From Pseudomonas sp. N040 (GTDB lineage: Bacteria; Pseudomonadota; Gammaproteobacteria; Pseudomonadales; Pseudomonadaceae), in NCBI RefSeq assembly GCF_015637705.1, contig NZ_JADOBE010000014.1:1-64000 (forward strand): a stretch of DNA of 64,000 bases, in the 5' to 3' direction. The notes beneath the pieces are model-generated. The model ran no database searches. It was not told the DNA's origin and saw nothing but the letters and a program-made list of their open reading frames with translations. A program made the position numbers and the translations under genes. This document shows positions 25,860-37,894 of this stretch, piece after piece. Numbering within the stretch: position 1 is the first letter of the stretch; every line of letters begins with the position of its first letter.

Positions 25860-28800
25860 CTACTCGCGCCCGCGGCTGGCGAACTTCTCCACCAGCAGGA
25901 AGAACATCGGGATCAGGAAGGTTGCCAGCAGGGTCGCCGCCAGCATGCCGCCGATCACCCCGGTGCCGATCGACTGGCGCCCGGCCGAGCCGGCGCCGCT
26001 GCTGATCGCCAGCGGCACGCAGCCGAGGATGAACGCCAGCGAAGTCATCACGATCGGCCGGAAGCGCAGCCTGGCCGCATGCAGCGCCGCGTCCAGGCGG
26101 TTCATGCCGCGCTCGCGGCAGAGCACGGCGAACTCGACGATGAGGATCGCGTTCTTCGCCGCCAGGCCGATCAGGGTGATCAGCCCGACCTGGAAATACA
26201 GGTCGTTTTCCAGGCCGCGCAGCCACACCGCGAGAATCGCGCCGAACACCGCGAACGGCACCGCGGTGACCACCGCCAGCGGCAGGCTCCAGCGCTCGTA
26301 CTGCGCGGCAAGGATCAGGAACACCATGATCAGGCCGTAGACGAAGGCCAGGTTGCCCTTGCCCTGGCTGGCGATCTCCTGGTACGCCGAGCCGGTCCAG
26401 CCCATCACGTAATCCGTGCCGAGCACCTGGTCTGCGACCTCCTGCACCGCCGCCAGGGCCTGGCCGCTGCTGTAGCCGTCGGCCGGCGCGCCGAGCAGCT
26501 TGGCCGACGGGTAACCGTTGAAGCGCGTGTAGATGTCCGGGCCGAGGATGCGCTTGGCCTCGATCAGGGTCGACAGCGGCACCAGTTCGCCGCTTTTCGA
26601 GCGCACATAGACCTGGGCCAGGTCTTCCGGTTTACGGCGGAAGTCGGCATCCGACTGCAGGCTGACCTGCCAGATGCGCCCGGCCAGGGTGAAGTCGTTG
26701 ACGTAGTAGCTGCCGAAGGTCGACTGCATGGCGGTGAACACGTCATTCACCGCCACCCCCAGCGCCCGCGCGCGGTTGCGGTCGAGGTCGATGTAGTACT
26801 GCGGCACCGAGGCGCTGAAGGTGGTCTTCAGCGAGGTCAGTTCCGGGCGCTGTTCCAGCGCCGCGATGAACTCGTCGAGCTTGGCCTCCATCTGCTCGAT
26901 GCTGCCGCCATGGCGGTCCTGCACGAAGCCCTCGAAACCGCCGGTGGTGCTCATGCCGGTGATCGGCGGCGGATTGAAGGCATACATGCTGCCATCGCTC
27001 TGGCCGTCGGCCAGCTTCTTGAACTCATCCACCAGGTTGCGCGCATCCAGCGCCGCGCCCGGGCGCTGGCTCCAGTCCTGCAGGGGCACGAAGGACACCC
27101 CGGAATAGCTGTTGGTGCCGGAGCTGAGGATGTCGTAGCCGGTGAAGGTGACCACATCCTTGACCGCCGGATGGGCGACCAGTTGCGCGGTCATCGCGCT
27201 GGTGAGCTTTTCCGTGCGCGTCAGCGAGGCCGCCGGCGGCAGCGCGTAGGTGGCCAGCACATAGCCCTGGTCCTCGCTCGGTACCAGCGAGCCGGGCACC
27301 CGGGAAAACAGCCCGGCGGTGAGCAGGATCATCAGCCCGAACAGCGCCACGCCGAGCAGGCTGCGCTTGAGGAAGAACGCCACGCCGGCGGCGTAGCGCT
27401 GCGTCAGCCGCTCGAAGCTGCGGTTGAACCAGCGGAACAGCGCGGCCGGCTCCTCATGCCCGGGCTTGAGCAGCAGGGCGCAGAGTGCCGGCGAGAGGGT
27501 CAGCGCGACGATCCCGGAGATCACCACCGAGATGGCGATGGTGATCGCGAACTGGCGGTACATCTCGCCGGCCAGGCCGCCGAGGAAGGCCACCGGCACG
27601 AACACCGCACAGAGCACCAGGACGATGGCGATGATCGGCCCGGTCACCTCCTGCATCGCCTTGATCGCGGCGTCACGCGGCGAGAGCTTGTCCGTGGCCA
27701 TCACCCGCTCGACGTTCTCGATCACCACGATCGCGTCGTCGACCACGATGCCGATGGCCAGCACCATGCCGAACAGGGTCAGCAGGTTGATGGAAAAGCC
27801 CAGCGCGTACATGCCGGCGAAGGTGCCGATCAGCGATACCGGGATCGCCAGCACCGGGATCAGGCTGGCGCGCCAGTTCTGCAGGAACAGGAACACCACC
27901 AGCACCACCAGCAACAGGGCCTCGGCGAAGGTCTTCAGCACCTCCTCGATGGACACCTCGACGAAGCGCGTGGTGTCGTAGGGAATCCGGTAGGCCATGC
28001 CCTCGGGGAAGCGCGCGGACAGGCGCTGCATGGTTTCGCGCACGCCCTGGGCGGTCTGCAGGGCGTTCGCGCCGGGCTGCAGGTAGATGCCGAACGAGGC
28101 ATTCTGCTTGCCGTTCAGGGTGGTGATCATCGCGTAGTCCAGCGCGCCCAGCTCGATCCGCGCCACATCCTTGAGCAGCAGGCTGGCGCCGTTGGCGTCG
28201 GTACGCAGGATCACCTCGCCGAATTCCTCGGGCGTCGCCATGCGCCCGCGGGTGGTCACCGTGTAGGTGAAGTCCTGCGGTTCGCCCAGCGGCTGCTGGC
28301 CGAAGCTGCCGGCGGCGAACTGCGAATTCTGCTCGCGCAGCGCGGCGACCACGTCGGCCGAGGTCAGGTTGTACTGCGCCAGCTTGTCCGGCCGCAGCCA
28401 GATGCGCATCGAGTAGTTCATCGAGCCGAACTGCCGCGCATCGCCGACCCCGGGCAACCGCTTGAGCTCGTCGATCACGTTGATCAGCGCATAGTTGCTC
28501 AGCTGGATCGGGCTCTGCGTGCCGTCCGGCGAATACAGCGAGATGACCTGCAGGATGTCGGAGGATTTCTTCTCGACACTCACCCCTTGCCGGCGCACTT
28601 CCTCGGGCAGCTTGGCCAGCGCCGCCTGCACCCGGGTGTTGACGTCGATGGTGGCCTGCCCCGGGCTGGTGCCGATGCGGAAGTAGACCGACAGGTTGAG
28701 CTTGCCGCCGCCGGCGTAGGAGACCTGGTAGATCATCCCCTCGACGCCGTTGATCGCCAGCTCCAGCGGCGCCGCCACGGTTTCCGCGATGACCTGCGCG

Positions 28801-28961
28801 CTGGCGCCGGGATAGCTGGCGGTGACGCTGACCTGCGGCGGCAGGATCGGCGGATACTGGGCAATCGGCATTTCGCGCATGGCCACCAGGCCGGCCAGCA
28901 CGATGACGATCGAGATGACCGCGGCGAAGATCGGCCGGTCGATGAAGAACCGCGAAATCAC
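25860..28961 (-). CDS. RND multidrug efflux inner-membrane pump (HAE1 family, MexF/OqxB-like)
   Basis: 1033 residues, the normal size. GTG 28961 overlaps the adaptor's stop (GTGA) and follows AGAGGTG. The N-terminus [24 protein letters not shown] is the HAE1 start. Transmembrane helix 4 carries the proton-relay pair in [18 protein letters not shown], and two large periplasmic loops are present. Product: proton-driven efflux of hydrophobic compounds with the adaptor and a TolC-like channel encoded elsewhere. Substrate range cannot be read from the sequence. No local repressor (TetR or MerR) is encoded beside it. A very long antisense frame across this gene is a high-GC artefact. Confidence 0.92.
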   Translation of the reverse strand: MISRFFIDRPIFAAVISIVIVLAGLVAMREMPIAQYPPILPPQVSVTASYPGASAQVIAETVAAPLELAINGVEGMIYQVSYAGGGKLNLSVYFRIGTSPGQATIDVNTRVQAALAKLPEEVRRQGVSVEKKSSDILQVISLYSPDGTQSPIQLSNYALINVIDELKRLPGVGDARQFGSMNYSMRIWLRPDKLAQYNLTSADVVAALREQNSQFAAGSFGQQPLGEPQDFTYTVTTRGRMATPEEFGEVILRTDANGASLLLKDVARIELGALDYAMITTLNGKQNASFGIYLQPGANALQTAQGVRETMQRLSARFPEGMAYRIPYDTTRFVEVSIEEVLKTFAEALLLVVLVVFLFLQNWRASLIPVLAIPVSLIGTFAGMYALGFSINLLTLFGMVLAIGIVVDDAIVVIENVERVMATDKLSPRDAAIKAMQEVTGPIIAIVLVLCAVFVPVAFLGGLAGEMYRQFAITIAISVVISGIVALTLSPALCALLLKPGHEEPAALFRWFNRSFERLTQRYAAGVAFFLKRSLLGVALFGLMILLTAGLFSRVPGSLVPSEDQGYVLATYALPPAASLTRTEKLTSAMTAQLVAHPAVKDVVTFTGYDILSSGTNSYSGVSFVPLQDWSQRPGAALDARNLVDEFKKLADGQSDGSMYAFNPPPITGMSTTGGFEGFVQDRHGGSIEQMEAKLDEFIAALEQRPELTSLKTTFSASVPQYYIDLDRNRARALGVAVNDVFTAMQSTFGSYYVNDFTLAGRIWQVSLQSDADFRRKPEDLAQVYVRSKSGELVPLSTLIEAKRILGPDIYTRFNGYPSAKLLGAPADGYSSGQALAAVQEVADQVLGTDYVMGWTGSAYQEIASQGKGNLAFVYGLIMVFLILAAQYERWSLPLAVVTAVPFAVFGAILAVWLRGLENDLYFQVGLITLIGLAAKNAILIVEFAVLCRERGMNRLDAALHAARLRFRPIVMTSLAFILGCVPLAISSGAGSAGRQSIGTGVIGGMLAATLLATFLIPMFFLLVEKFASRGRE

Positions 28962-30130
28962 CGGCGCACCTCTTCAATCAGGCCGTGGGCCTGGATACTG
29001 TCGACCACCGCCGCGTCCACCCGCTCGTCGGCGTGCAGCTTCTGTCCGCCCTCGACCACCACCCGGTCGCCCGCCTGCAGGCCGGACTCGACCAGCCAGC
29101 GCCCGCCGGTGGTGCTGCCGAGTACCACTGGGCGCTGGTGCGCCACACCGTCTGCATCCACCACGAACACATAGGGGCCGGAGGCCTGCTGGGCTACCGC
29201 GCGCTCGGGAATACTGATGGCATGCAGGCGCAGCATGCCGCTGATGCGGATCCGCACGAACTGGCCGGGCAGCAACTTCTGCTGCGGGTTGGGCAGCAGC
29301 ACCCGCGCACTGACGCTGCCGGTGCCCTTGTCGACCAGACTGTCGGTGAAATCCACCCGGCCCTGCTGCGGATAGAGGCTACCGTCGTTGAGCAGCACCT
29401 CGACACTCAGGGTGCTCCGGTCGGCGTTGGCCAGCTTGCCGCTGGCGAAGTCCTGGCGCAGGCGCGCGCCTTCGGAATCCTGCGGCAGGGCGAAGTTCAC
29501 GTAGATCGGATCGAGCTGGGTGAGCTGGGTCAGCAGGCTGGCGCTGGGGTCGCCGGCGATCACCAGGCTGCCTTCGGAACGCGCCTCGCGGCTGGTGATG
29601 CCGCTGATCGGCGCGCGCACCGTGGTGTAGTCCAGGTCGATCTGGCGCGACTGCACCTCGGCTTCGGCGGCGGCCAGGTTGGCCTTGGTCTGCTCGAAGG
29701 TGGAGATCGCGTTGTCGCGCTCGCGCTCGCTGGCAAACCCCTTGTCGGCCATGGTGCGCACGCGCTTGAGATCGCGCTCGGCCTGGCGCAGGCGCGCCTG
29801 TTCCTGGGCCAGCGCAGCCTTGGCGCGAGCCAGGGCAGCGGCGTACTGGCGCGGATCGATGCGGAACAGGATCTGCCCCTGCTTGACCTGGCCGCCCTCC
29901 TGGTAGGTGCGCTCCTGCAGGATGCCGCTGACCTGGGCGCGCACTTCCACTTCGCGGTAGCCGGCCGCACGCCCCGGGTATTCCAGGCGCACCGGGATAT
30001 CCACCGGGCGAATTTCTTCGACCTTGACCTGCAGCACAGGCGCTTCCGCAGCTTCCCCGGCCTGCAGCAGCGCAGAGCCGAAACCGGACACGACGGCAAG
30101 CGCCGACAGTACACAAGCGGACCAACGCAT
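28958..30130 (-). CDS. RND efflux periplasmic adaptor (MexA/AcrA family)
   Basis: 390 residues from ATG 30130 (GGTGAG just upstream); an in-frame GTG at 30142 is the alternative. The signal peptide ends near AGEAAEA, with no lipobox Cys. Order of domains: barrel-sandwich start [21 protein letters not shown], alpha hairpin ([32 protein letters not shown]), second lipoyl half [25 protein letters not shown], beta barrel and membrane-proximal domain. The 3' end overlaps the pump gene by four bases, so the two are translationally coupled. Confidence 0.92.
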   Translation of the reverse strand: MRWSACVLSALAVVSGFGSALLQAGEAAEAPVLQVKVEEIRPVDIPVRLEYPGRAAGYREVEVRAQVSGILQERTYQEGGQVKQGQILFRIDPRQYAAALARAKAALAQEQARLRQAERDLKRVRTMADKGFASERERDNAISTFEQTKANLAAAEAEVQSRQIDLDYTTVRAPISGITSREARSEGSLVIAGDPSASLLTQLTQLDPIYVNFALPQDSEGARLRQDFASGKLANADRSTLSVEVLLNDGSLYPQQGRVDFTDSLVDKGTGSVSARVLLPNPQQKLLPGQFVRIRISGMLRLHAISIPERAVAQQASGPYVFVVDADGVAHQRPVVLGSTTGGRWLVESGLQAGDRVVVEGGQKLHADERVDAAVVDSIQAHGLIEEVRR

Positions 30131-30204
30131 TCGACTCACCACCCAGCAGCTCGGTAAAAACCGCCATTGTAAGCCATTACCGCGAGCAAACTGGCAACCG
30201 GCTT

Positions 30205-30426
30205 TCAGCCGCCGGCGAGCGGTTGCGCCGGATAACCCTGCTCGTCGAGCAGCCGCAACAACTCGCCCTGATCCAGCGTCGAGCCTACCTCTACCTGCCC
30301 TGCAGTCAGATCAACCGTCACCTGCGCCGCGCCATCCAGCGCCTGGATCGCGCCGGTAATGGCCCGCACACAGTGCTGGCAGGACATGCCCTCGACCTTG
30401 AAAGTCAGTATCTGCTTGTTTCCCAT
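30205..30426 (-). CDS. copZ: CopZ-type copper chaperone (single HMA domain)
   Basis: 73 residues from ATG 30426, preceded by GGAGAG. One heavy-metal-associated fold with metal site GMSCQHC (residues 12-18) and the usual beta-alpha-beta pattern. It binds Cu(I) in the cytosol and is expected to hand it to CopA. It is divergent from copA with 156 bp between them; a symmetric CueR dyad lies in that space and could serve both genes. Confidence 0.88.
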   Translation of the reverse strand: MGNKQILTFKVEGMSCQHCVRAITGAIQALDGAAQVTVDLTAGQVEVGSTLDQGELLRLLDEQGYPAQPLAGG

Positions 30427-30517
30427 GACCACTCTCCGCATATGACTATTGATCCGGCCCCTGATTGGCAGGCGCGTTCAGTCTATTCAAGAGCCGGATC
30501 AATAACCGCGACAAATA

Positions 30518-30540
30518 CTTGACCTTACCCCAAGGTCAAG
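30518..30540. promoter_or_regulatory. CueR-type operator in the copZ-copA intergenic region
   Basis: A perfect dyad with arms CTTGACCTT and AAGGTCAAG around ACCCC. TTGACC forms a -35 element on either strand, and the dyad sits in the over-long spacer typical of MerR-family promoters. It lies 43 bp before the copA start and 92 bp before the copZ start. The cueR gene is 2.6 kb away in the same cluster. Confidence 0.8.
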
Positions 30541-30582
30541 GTTGATCCTGTTAACAAGCCTATCACCAGCGGACGATCCGAC

Positions 30583-32961
30583 ATGCCCAGCAGCGCCCCC
30601 CAGGTGTTCACCCTGCCCATCGCCGGCATGACCTGCGCCAGTTGCGCCGGGCGGGTCGAGCGCGCCCTCGGCAAGCTGCCCGGCGTGCACTCGGCCAGCG
30701 TCAACCTGGCCAGCGAACAGGCTCACATCGAAAGCCTCACGGCGAGCCTGCCGCAGCTGATCCAGGCTGTTGAACAGGCCGGCTACCAGGTACCGGCCGA
30801 GCGCCTGGAGCTGAGTCTAAGCGGCATGACCTGCGCCAGCTGTGCCGGGCGCATCGAACGCGCCCTGGCCGGGCAGCCCGGGGTGATCGCGGTCAGCGTC
30901 AACCTGGCCAGCGAGAAGGCCAGCCTCAGCCTGCTGCCCGGCACCAGCACGGCGGCATTGCTCGGCGCCGTCGCCGCCGCCGGCTACCAGGCCCGGCTGG
31001 CCGGCAGCACGCCGGCCGGCGACCCGCAGCAACGCGAACGCTGGCACCTGCTGGCCGCCATCCTGCTGACCCTGCCACTGGCCGCGCCGATGCTGCTCGG
31101 CCTGGCCGGCCTGCAGTGGATGCCGCCCGCCTGGCTGCAGTGGCTGCTGGCCACGCCGGTGCAGTTCTACCTTGGCGCGCGCTTCTACCGCGCCGGCTGG
31201 AATGCCCTGCGCGCCGGCAGCGGCAACATGGACCTGCTGGTCGCCATCGGCACCAGCGCCGCCTACGGTCTGAGCCTGTACCTGTGGTGGGACGCGCATG
31301 CCGGGCATGCGCCACACCTGTATTTCGAGTCGTCGGCGGTGGTGATCAGCCTGGTGCTGCTCGGCAAGTTTCTCGAAGGCCGCGCCAAGCGCCAGACCGG
31401 CGCGGCGATCAAGGCCCTGCAGGCGCTGCGTCCGGAGCAGGCGGTGCGCATCGTCGACGGCCGCGATGAGACGATCGGCATCGACCAGCTGCGCGTCGGC
31501 GACCTGCTGCGGGTGCGCCCCGGCGAGCGTTTTCCGGCCGACGGCGAAGTCCTCGAAGGGCAGAGCCAGGCCGACGAGTCGCTGATCAGCGGCGAAAGCC
31601 TGCCGGTCAGCAAGGCGCCCGGCGACCGGGTGACCGGTGGCGCGATCAACGGCGACGGGCAACTGCTGGTAGTGACCCGGGCACTCGGCGCGGAAAGCGT
31701 GCTGGCGCGGATCATCCGCCTGGTCGAGGACGCGCAGGCCGCCAAGGCGCCGATCCAGAAGCTGGTCGACCGCATCAGCGCGGTGTTCGTCCCGCTGGTG
31801 CTGCTGATCGCCGCGCTGACCGTGGTCGGCTGGCTGCTCGCCGGGGCCGGCCTGGAAACCGCGCTGCTCAATGCGGTGTCGGTGCTGGTGATCGCCTGCC
31901 CCTGCGCGCTGGGCCTGGCCACCCCGGCGGCGATCATGGCCGGCACCGGCGTGGCGGCCCGCCACGGCATCCTGATCAAGGACGCCGAAGCGCTGGAGAT
32001 CGCCCACAAGGTCACCGACGTGGCCTTCGACAAGACCGGCACGCTGACCTCCGGGCACCCGCAGCTACTGCACTGGCAGGCCCGCCCCGGCACCACCGAG
32101 GATGACTTGCTGCGCCTGGCCGGCGCCCTGCAGCAGGGCAGCGAACATCCGCTGGCCAAGGCCGTGCTGGAGGCCTGCGCGGCACGCCAGCTGGTGCTGC
32201 CCGCGCTCGGCAACAGCCGCAGCCTGGCCGGACGCGGCACCCGCGGCCAGGTTGGCCAGCGCGAACTGGCCCTGGGCAATCAGCGCCTGCTGGAGGAATT
32301 GCAGCAGGATGCCGCCGACCTGGCCGAACTGGCCGCCGCCTGGCAGGCCGAAGGCCGCACGCTGGCCTGGCTGCTGCAGCTCGGCCCGAGCGCGCAGGTG
32401 CTCGGCCTGCTGGCCTTCGGCGACGCCCTCAAGCCGGGCGCCGCGGCCGCCGTGGCGGCCCTGCAGGCCCGCGGCGTCACCTGCCACCTGATCAGCGGCG
32501 ACAATCCCGGCAGCGCCGGGGTGGTCGCCGGCCAGCTGGGCATCACCCAGGTACAGGCCGAAGTGCTGCCGGCCGACAAGGCCGCGCGGGTAGCCGAGCT
32601 CAAGCGCGCCGGGCATGTGGTGGCGATGGTCGGCGACGGCATCAATGACGCCCCGGCGCTGGCCGCCGCCGATGTCGGCATCGCCATGGGTGGCGGCACC
32701 GACGTGGCCATGGCGGCGGCCGGCATCAGCCTGATGCGCGGCGACCCGCGCCTGGTCCCGGCGGCGCTGGAGATCAGCCGGCGCACCTATGCCAAGATCC
32801 AGCAGAACCTGTTCTGGGCCTTCGCCTACAACCTGGTGGGCATCCCGCTGGCCGCCGCCGGCCTGCTCAACCCGGTAATCGCCGGCGCAGCCATGGCGCT
32901 GTCGAGCGTCAGCGTGGTCAGCAACGCTCTGCTGCTCAGCTACTGGAAGCCGGACCGGTAG
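30583..32961 (+). CDS. copA: Copper-exporting P1B-type ATPase CopA (two HMA domains)
   Basis: 792 residues. Two N-terminal metal domains, each with [10 protein letters not shown] (residues about 12-21 and 81-90). The eight-helix P1B core follows, with the TGE-equivalent loop SGESLPVS, the metal channel CPC motif in [15 protein letters not shown], and phosphorylation site Asp483 in [11 protein letters not shown]. The nucleotide-binding HP motif (EHPLAKAV) and the [10 protein letters not shown] hinge are intact. It pumps Cu(I)/Ag(I) from cytosol to periplasm. It corresponds to P. aeruginosa CopA1 / P. putida CueA. The CueR dyad upstream and cueR downstream indicate copper induction. Confidence 0.95.
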   Translation: MPSSAPQVFTLPIAGMTCASCAGRVERALGKLPGVHSASVNLASEQAHIESLTASLPQLIQAVEQAGYQVPAERLELSLSGMTCASCAGRIERALAGQPGVIAVSVNLASEKASLSLLPGTSTAALLGAVAAAGYQARLAGSTPAGDPQQRERWHLLAAILLTLPLAAPMLLGLAGLQWMPPAWLQWLLATPVQFYLGARFYRAGWNALRAGSGNMDLLVAIGTSAAYGLSLYLWWDAHAGHAPHLYFESSAVVISLVLLGKFLEGRAKRQTGAAIKALQALRPEQAVRIVDGRDETIGIDQLRVGDLLRVRPGERFPADGEVLEGQSQADESLISGESLPVSKAPGDRVTGGAINGDGQLLVVTRALGAESVLARIIRLVEDAQAAKAPIQKLVDRISAVFVPLVLLIAALTVVGWLLAGAGLETALLNAVSVLVIACPCALGLATPAAIMAGTGVAARHGILIKDAEALEIAHKVTDVAFDKTGTLTSGHPQLLHWQARPGTTEDDLLRLAGALQQGSEHPLAKAVLEACAARQLVLPALGNSRSLAGRGTRGQVGQRELALGNQRLLEELQQDAADLAELAAAWQAEGRTLAWLLQLGPSAQVLGLLAFGDALKPGAAAAVAALQARGVTCHLISGDNPGSAGVVAGQLGITQVQAEVLPADKAARVAELKRAGHVVAMVGDGINDAPALAAADVGIAMGGGTDVAMAAAGISLMRGDPRLVPAALEISRRTYAKIQQNLFWAFAYNLVGIPLAAAGLLNPVIAGAAMALSSVSVVSNALLLSYWKPDR

Positions 32962-32977
32962 CCCGCAGGCACGTTTG

Positions 32978-33137
32978 TCGGGTGGAAAACGGCGCCAGCC
33001 TTTTCCACCAGTGCGCGGTTGCTGGACATTCGCTGCGCGCGATGTCCACCCTACGCTTTGTGTGCCCTCGCCCCATTGGGGAGACGACTGCATGGATGCA
33101 GGAGGTAGAGCGACGTAGGAAGCCAAAGCCGAGGGTC
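32978..33137. repeat. Mixed intergenic repeats upstream of cueR, including a MITE-related fragment
   Basis: Bases about 32980-33020 contain GGTGGAAAAC and TTTTCCACC inverted arms, and 33027-33053 contain GGACATTCGCTGCG and CGCGCGATGTCC arms. Bases 33085-33135 repeat, at roughly 85-90 percent identity by eye, the interior of the MITE-like element at 12583-12834. No gene is seen here. Confidence 0.6.
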
Positions 33138-33169
33138 AGGGAGAGTGGATAATTGACAGGTAGAACAGC

Positions 33170-33571
33170 ATGAACATCGGTCAAGCCGCCAGGCAATCCG
33201 GCCTCAGTGCCAAGATGATCCGCTACTACGAATCGATCGGCCTGTTGCCCCAGGCCGGCCGCAGCGACAGCGGTTATCGCCGCTATGCCGCGCAAGACCT
33301 CAACCGCCTGGCCTTCATCAAGCGCGCCCGCGACCTCGGCTTCTCGCTGGAGGAAGTCGGCAAGCTGCTCGCCCTCTGGCAGGACCGCCAGCGCGCCAGC
33401 GCCGAGGTGAAGGCCCTGGCCAGCGGCCACATCGCCGAACTCGAGCGCAAGATCAGCGAACTCAGCAGCCTGCGCGATACCCTCGCCGAGCTGGTCGAGC
33501 ACTGCCACGGCGACGACCGCCCGGACTGCCCGATCCTCAAGGAACTGGAAACCGGTTGCGGGTGTGACTGA
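33170..33571 (+). CDS. cueR: CueR, MerR-family Cu(I)-sensing regulator
   Basis: 133 residues. The MerR winged helix is [37 protein letters not shown], and the dimerisation helix is rich in Glu and Leu. The metal loop has two Cys separated by seven residues (CHGDDRPDC), as in CueR Cys112/Cys120. A CGC near the C-terminus is also typical of CueR. It activates copA/copZ-type promoters by untwisting a long spacer when Cu(I) binds. Two matching operators are in this window (30518 and 58784). SD AGG precedes ATG 33170. Confidence 0.93.
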   Translation: MNIGQAARQSGLSAKMIRYYESIGLLPQAGRSDSGYRRYAAQDLNRLAFIKRARDLGFSLEEVGKLLALWQDRQRASAEVKALASGHIAELERKISELSSLRDTLAELVEHCHGDDRPDCPILKELETGCGCD

Positions 33572-33734
33572 AAGAGCCGGGCTAGCTAGTCTGGTGTATG
33601 ACTCGCACTGACAGGCGCTGGCGTGCTCCACGCGGCGCGGACAACCTGGTGATGTGTCTTTGGCACACGCGGTCTGCCGATCAAATAAATCCGCTGCCGT
33701 TTATCTTCAATCGCTGTGCAGGCACAGGTGGTAC

Positions 33735-34172
33735 ATGGCTAATTACCGACTTATGGGTGGCTGTCGCTGCGGCAAGGTTACCCTGGAGGTGGAGCTGGCT
33801 TCGGCGCCAGGCACTTATTGTCCCAGAGCCTGTGATTGCAGTTTTTGCCGGCGGCACGAGGCCGCCTACCTGTCAGACCCCAAGGGCCGCGTGGTCATCC
33901 GCACGGAGACGGCGGCAAACCTCAACATTGCCCGGCAAGGTGCTGAACTCGCCGAGTTCCTCTTCTGTGCAGCCTGCGCTCAGCTGCTGGGCGCTCACTG
34001 GCAGGACGGCGCGCAGCACTATGCCTGTGTCAATGCGCAAGCCTTGTTTGCCCGGGAGTCGCTCGGCAACGTGGTTGCCGCTTCGCCAGGGCAGCTCAGC
34101 GCAGAACAGAAGATCGAGCGCTGGAAAGCGCTCTGGTTTCCGGCCTTTAGCGTTATCACAGCCAAGGCCTGA
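33735..34172 (+). CDS. GFA/CENP-V-type zinc protein
   Basis: 145 residues from ATG 33735 (weak AGGTGG upstream). The GFA fold is shown by the zinc ligands GGCRCGKVTLEV, CDCSFCRRHEA and FCAACAQLLG, the standard CxC...CxxC...CxxC arrangement of the glutathione-dependent formaldehyde-activating superfamily. Most such proteins have no proven activity. It stands alone between cueR and a cupin gene. Confidence 0.85.
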   Translation: MANYRLMGGCRCGKVTLEVELASAPGTYCPRACDCSFCRRHEAAYLSDPKGRVVIRTETAANLNIARQGAELAEFLFCAACAQLLGAHWQDGAQHYACVNAQALFARESLGNVVAASPGQLSAEQKIERWKALWFPAFSVITAKA

Positions 34173-34229
34173 GCGGTCATTCAAGCAGCAGAGAAAGCAA
34201 CCAACACCATCAGACAGGAAATCCGCCGC

Positions 34230-34661
34230 ATGAAAATTCCAAGAACAATCTATGCCATGGTCCTGGCGCTGGCCGTTCAGCCCGCCGCATTTGCCCTCGA
34301 GCAGTCGGCGGCCGTCAAGGTGGCCACGCAGCTGAAAACCGCTACCAGCTGGGACGGCCAGCCCCTCGCCTACCCGTCCGGCCAGGCCGAAGTCACCGGC
34401 ATGCTGATCGAGATCGCCCCCGGTGGTGAAACCGGCTGGCACCTGCACCCGGTGCCCTCGTTCGGCATGCTGCTGGAAGGCGAACTGGAGGTACGCTTGA
34501 AGAATGGCGCGGTGAATCGGCTGAAGGCCGGCGACATGCTGGCCGAAGTGGTCAATACGCTGCACAACGGGCGCAATGTCGGCGCAGTACCGGTGAAGAT
34601 CGTGGTGTTCTATGCCGGCGCGGCCGGCCAGCCACTGACCGAAAAAGAGCCCGCGCACTAG
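34230..34661 (+). CDS. Periplasmic cupin-domain protein
   Basis: 143 residues; AGGAAA precedes the ATG. A signal peptide (MKIPRTIYAMVLALAVQPAAFA) is followed by one cupin_2 barrel with metal-site residues GGETGWHLHPVPSFGMLLEGELEV and a second-motif stretch around GDMLAEVVNTLHNG. Small secreted cupins of this kind have no assigned reaction. It follows the GFA gene by 57 bp on the same strand. Confidence 0.82.
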   Translation: MKIPRTIYAMVLALAVQPAAFALEQSAAVKVATQLKTATSWDGQPLAYPSGQAEVTGMLIEIAPGGETGWHLHPVPSFGMLLEGELEVRLKNGAVNRLKAGDMLAEVVNTLHNGRNVGAVPVKIVVFYAGAAGQPLTEKEPAH

Positions 34662-34741
34662 CCGGCGTTGGCGGGGCGGAGCGATTCACTTTGCCGATAT
34701 CCCCGATAAGTGCTGGTTTGATGCGGCGCCGCAGGGTGGCG

Positions 34742-34804
34742 GAGGGTGGGCTTCAGCCCACCACCGCTGAGCGCCGCCATCCGGTGGGCTGAAGCCCACC
34801 CTAC
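34742..34804. repeat. Intergenic hairpin repeat, GTGGGCTTCAGCCCAC family (copy 2)
   Basis: Arms 34742-34762 and 34783-34804 are inverted copies (GGGTGGGCTTCAGCCCACC core). The same family as 14572-14634 and 49441-49505. It lies between the cupin and alpha/beta hydrolase genes. Confidence 0.9.
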
Positions 34805-34933
34805 GCCCACCCGACACACACCCCACGCGGGAAAAATCCCGTTTAACCACTCACGCAAACAGCACCTTTATTGCCCGCAGCCAACCAGCACTGGCGCCGT
34901 GACCGCGCATTTCGTGTACGTTTCTCCCTGCCC

Positions 34934-35860
34934 ATGACCTCATCCAACGAGCCTGAGTCCCACATGCCGAGCCTTGCCAGCAAACTCATGCCGCCGCTCA
35001 TGCGCCTGCGCGGTTCCAAGAAGATTTTCAGCAGCGCCGAAGCCACCCTGGGCCACATCGCCGAGCTGGCGTTGCGGCCGGTCAGTTACTGTCCGCCGCG
35101 CAAGCTCGACCAGCGCCTGCGGCTGGGGGTCACGCGGGTGCATGGCTGGCCTGTCTACGAGGCCGTACCGCTCAAGGCCAAGCCCACGCGCTGTGCGATT
35201 TATGTGCATGGCGGCGCCTGGATTCGGGAAATCACCGCCGCGCACTGGCGCCTGATCGCCGACCTGGCCACGGCCACCGGCACCCGCTTCCTGATCCCGA
35301 TCTATCCGCTGGCCCCGACGGGTACGGCCGGCACGGTTATCCCGCAAATTACCGAACTGGCCGTGCAGGCCTGCGCCGAGGCAGGCGCCGAAAACACCTT
35401 CATCATGGGTGACTCGGCGGGTGGGTCGATTGCCCTGGCCGTGGCCATGCAACTGCGCGACCAGGGGCACCCGCCGCTGCGCAACACGCTGCTCATTTCA
35501 CCGGCGCTGGACCTCAACTTCAGCGACCCGCTGATCGACCAGATCGAACCCCTCGACCCGATGCTGGCCAAGCCCGGGGTGCAGACCGCCGCCAGCTTGT
35601 GGAAGGGTGACCTGTCGCTCGATCACCCGCTGGTCAGCCCGATGTTTGGCGAGCTGGCCGGCCTTGGCCCGCTCACCCTGTTCAGCGGCACCCATGACGC
35701 GGCGCATGCCGACGCTCGCCGGTTCGCGGCCCTGGCCAAAGACGCCAACCTGCAACTGCACTACCAGGTCATGCCCGGGATGCTCCACGTCTATCCGCTG
35801 ATGCCCATCCCCGAGGGCCGTCAGGCACGCAATGTGATGAAGGCCATTCTCGCCAGCTGA
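34934..35860 (+). CDS. Alpha/beta hydrolase, hormone-sensitive-lipase type esterase
   Basis: 308 residues from ATG 34934; ATG 34964 (MPSLASKLM) is an alternative and neither has a strong ribosome site. The oxyanion motif HGGAWI and nucleophile elbow GDSAGGS define the HSL (family IV) esterases. The catalytic Asp is likely in SGTHDAAHADARRFA and the His in GMLHVYPLMP. It should hydrolyse short-chain acyl esters. The gene is monocistronic, followed by an Anr-like box 76 bp after its stop. Confidence 0.85.
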   Translation: MTSSNEPESHMPSLASKLMPPLMRLRGSKKIFSSAEATLGHIAELALRPVSYCPPRKLDQRLRLGVTRVHGWPVYEAVPLKAKPTRCAIYVHGGAWIREITAAHWRLIADLATATGTRFLIPIYPLAPTGTAGTVIPQITELAVQACAEAGAENTFIMGDSAGGSIALAVAMQLRDQGHPPLRNTLLISPALDLNFSDPLIDQIEPLDPMLAKPGVQTAASLWKGDLSLDHPLVSPMFGELAGLGPLTLFSGTHDAAHADARRFAALAKDANLQLHYQVMPGMLHVYPLMPIPEGRQARNVMKAILAS

Positions 35861-35935
35861 AGCCCCGCGGCAGGGCCCGGCAGGTGGTTTGCCGCGGTGG
35901 CTGCTGGCCAGCAGAAGGCCACGCCCGCGCCGCGC

Positions 35936-35949
35936 TTGACGCAGATCAA
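35936..35949 (+). promoter_or_regulatory. Putative Anr/FNR box upstream of the acs-pdh-acp operon
   Basis: TTGAC-GCAG-ATCAA matches the Pseudomonas Anr consensus (TTGAT/C-N4-ATCAA). It is 184 bp before the first start codon. No clear -10 hexamer is found exactly 41.5 bp downstream of the centre; TATGGT near 36009 is a weak candidate farther away. Confidence 0.6.
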
Positions 35950-36133
35950 GCCTGGCGCTGGTTTTCCCGCAACCGGCGTCACCCGACCAGGCAGTCGGTC
36001 AATCTGGGCTATGGTTGAACTCTGCAACACCCAAGCCTGTGCGCACCGCGCGGAACCAGCGGTGCCGATGGACAGCAGGTGGCTGAACGGACATGTCAGC
36101 CGCTGCTGCCGGGTATCAAGTGAGGATCGCGGC

Positions 36134-37890
<1,757 letters not shown>

Positions 37891-37894
<4 letters not shown>

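Noticed and set aside
25821..29174. 1117-codon open frame on the plus strand
   Set aside because: It lies antisense to the clear RND pump gene and is rich in Arg, His and Gln with no domain; a high-GC artefact.
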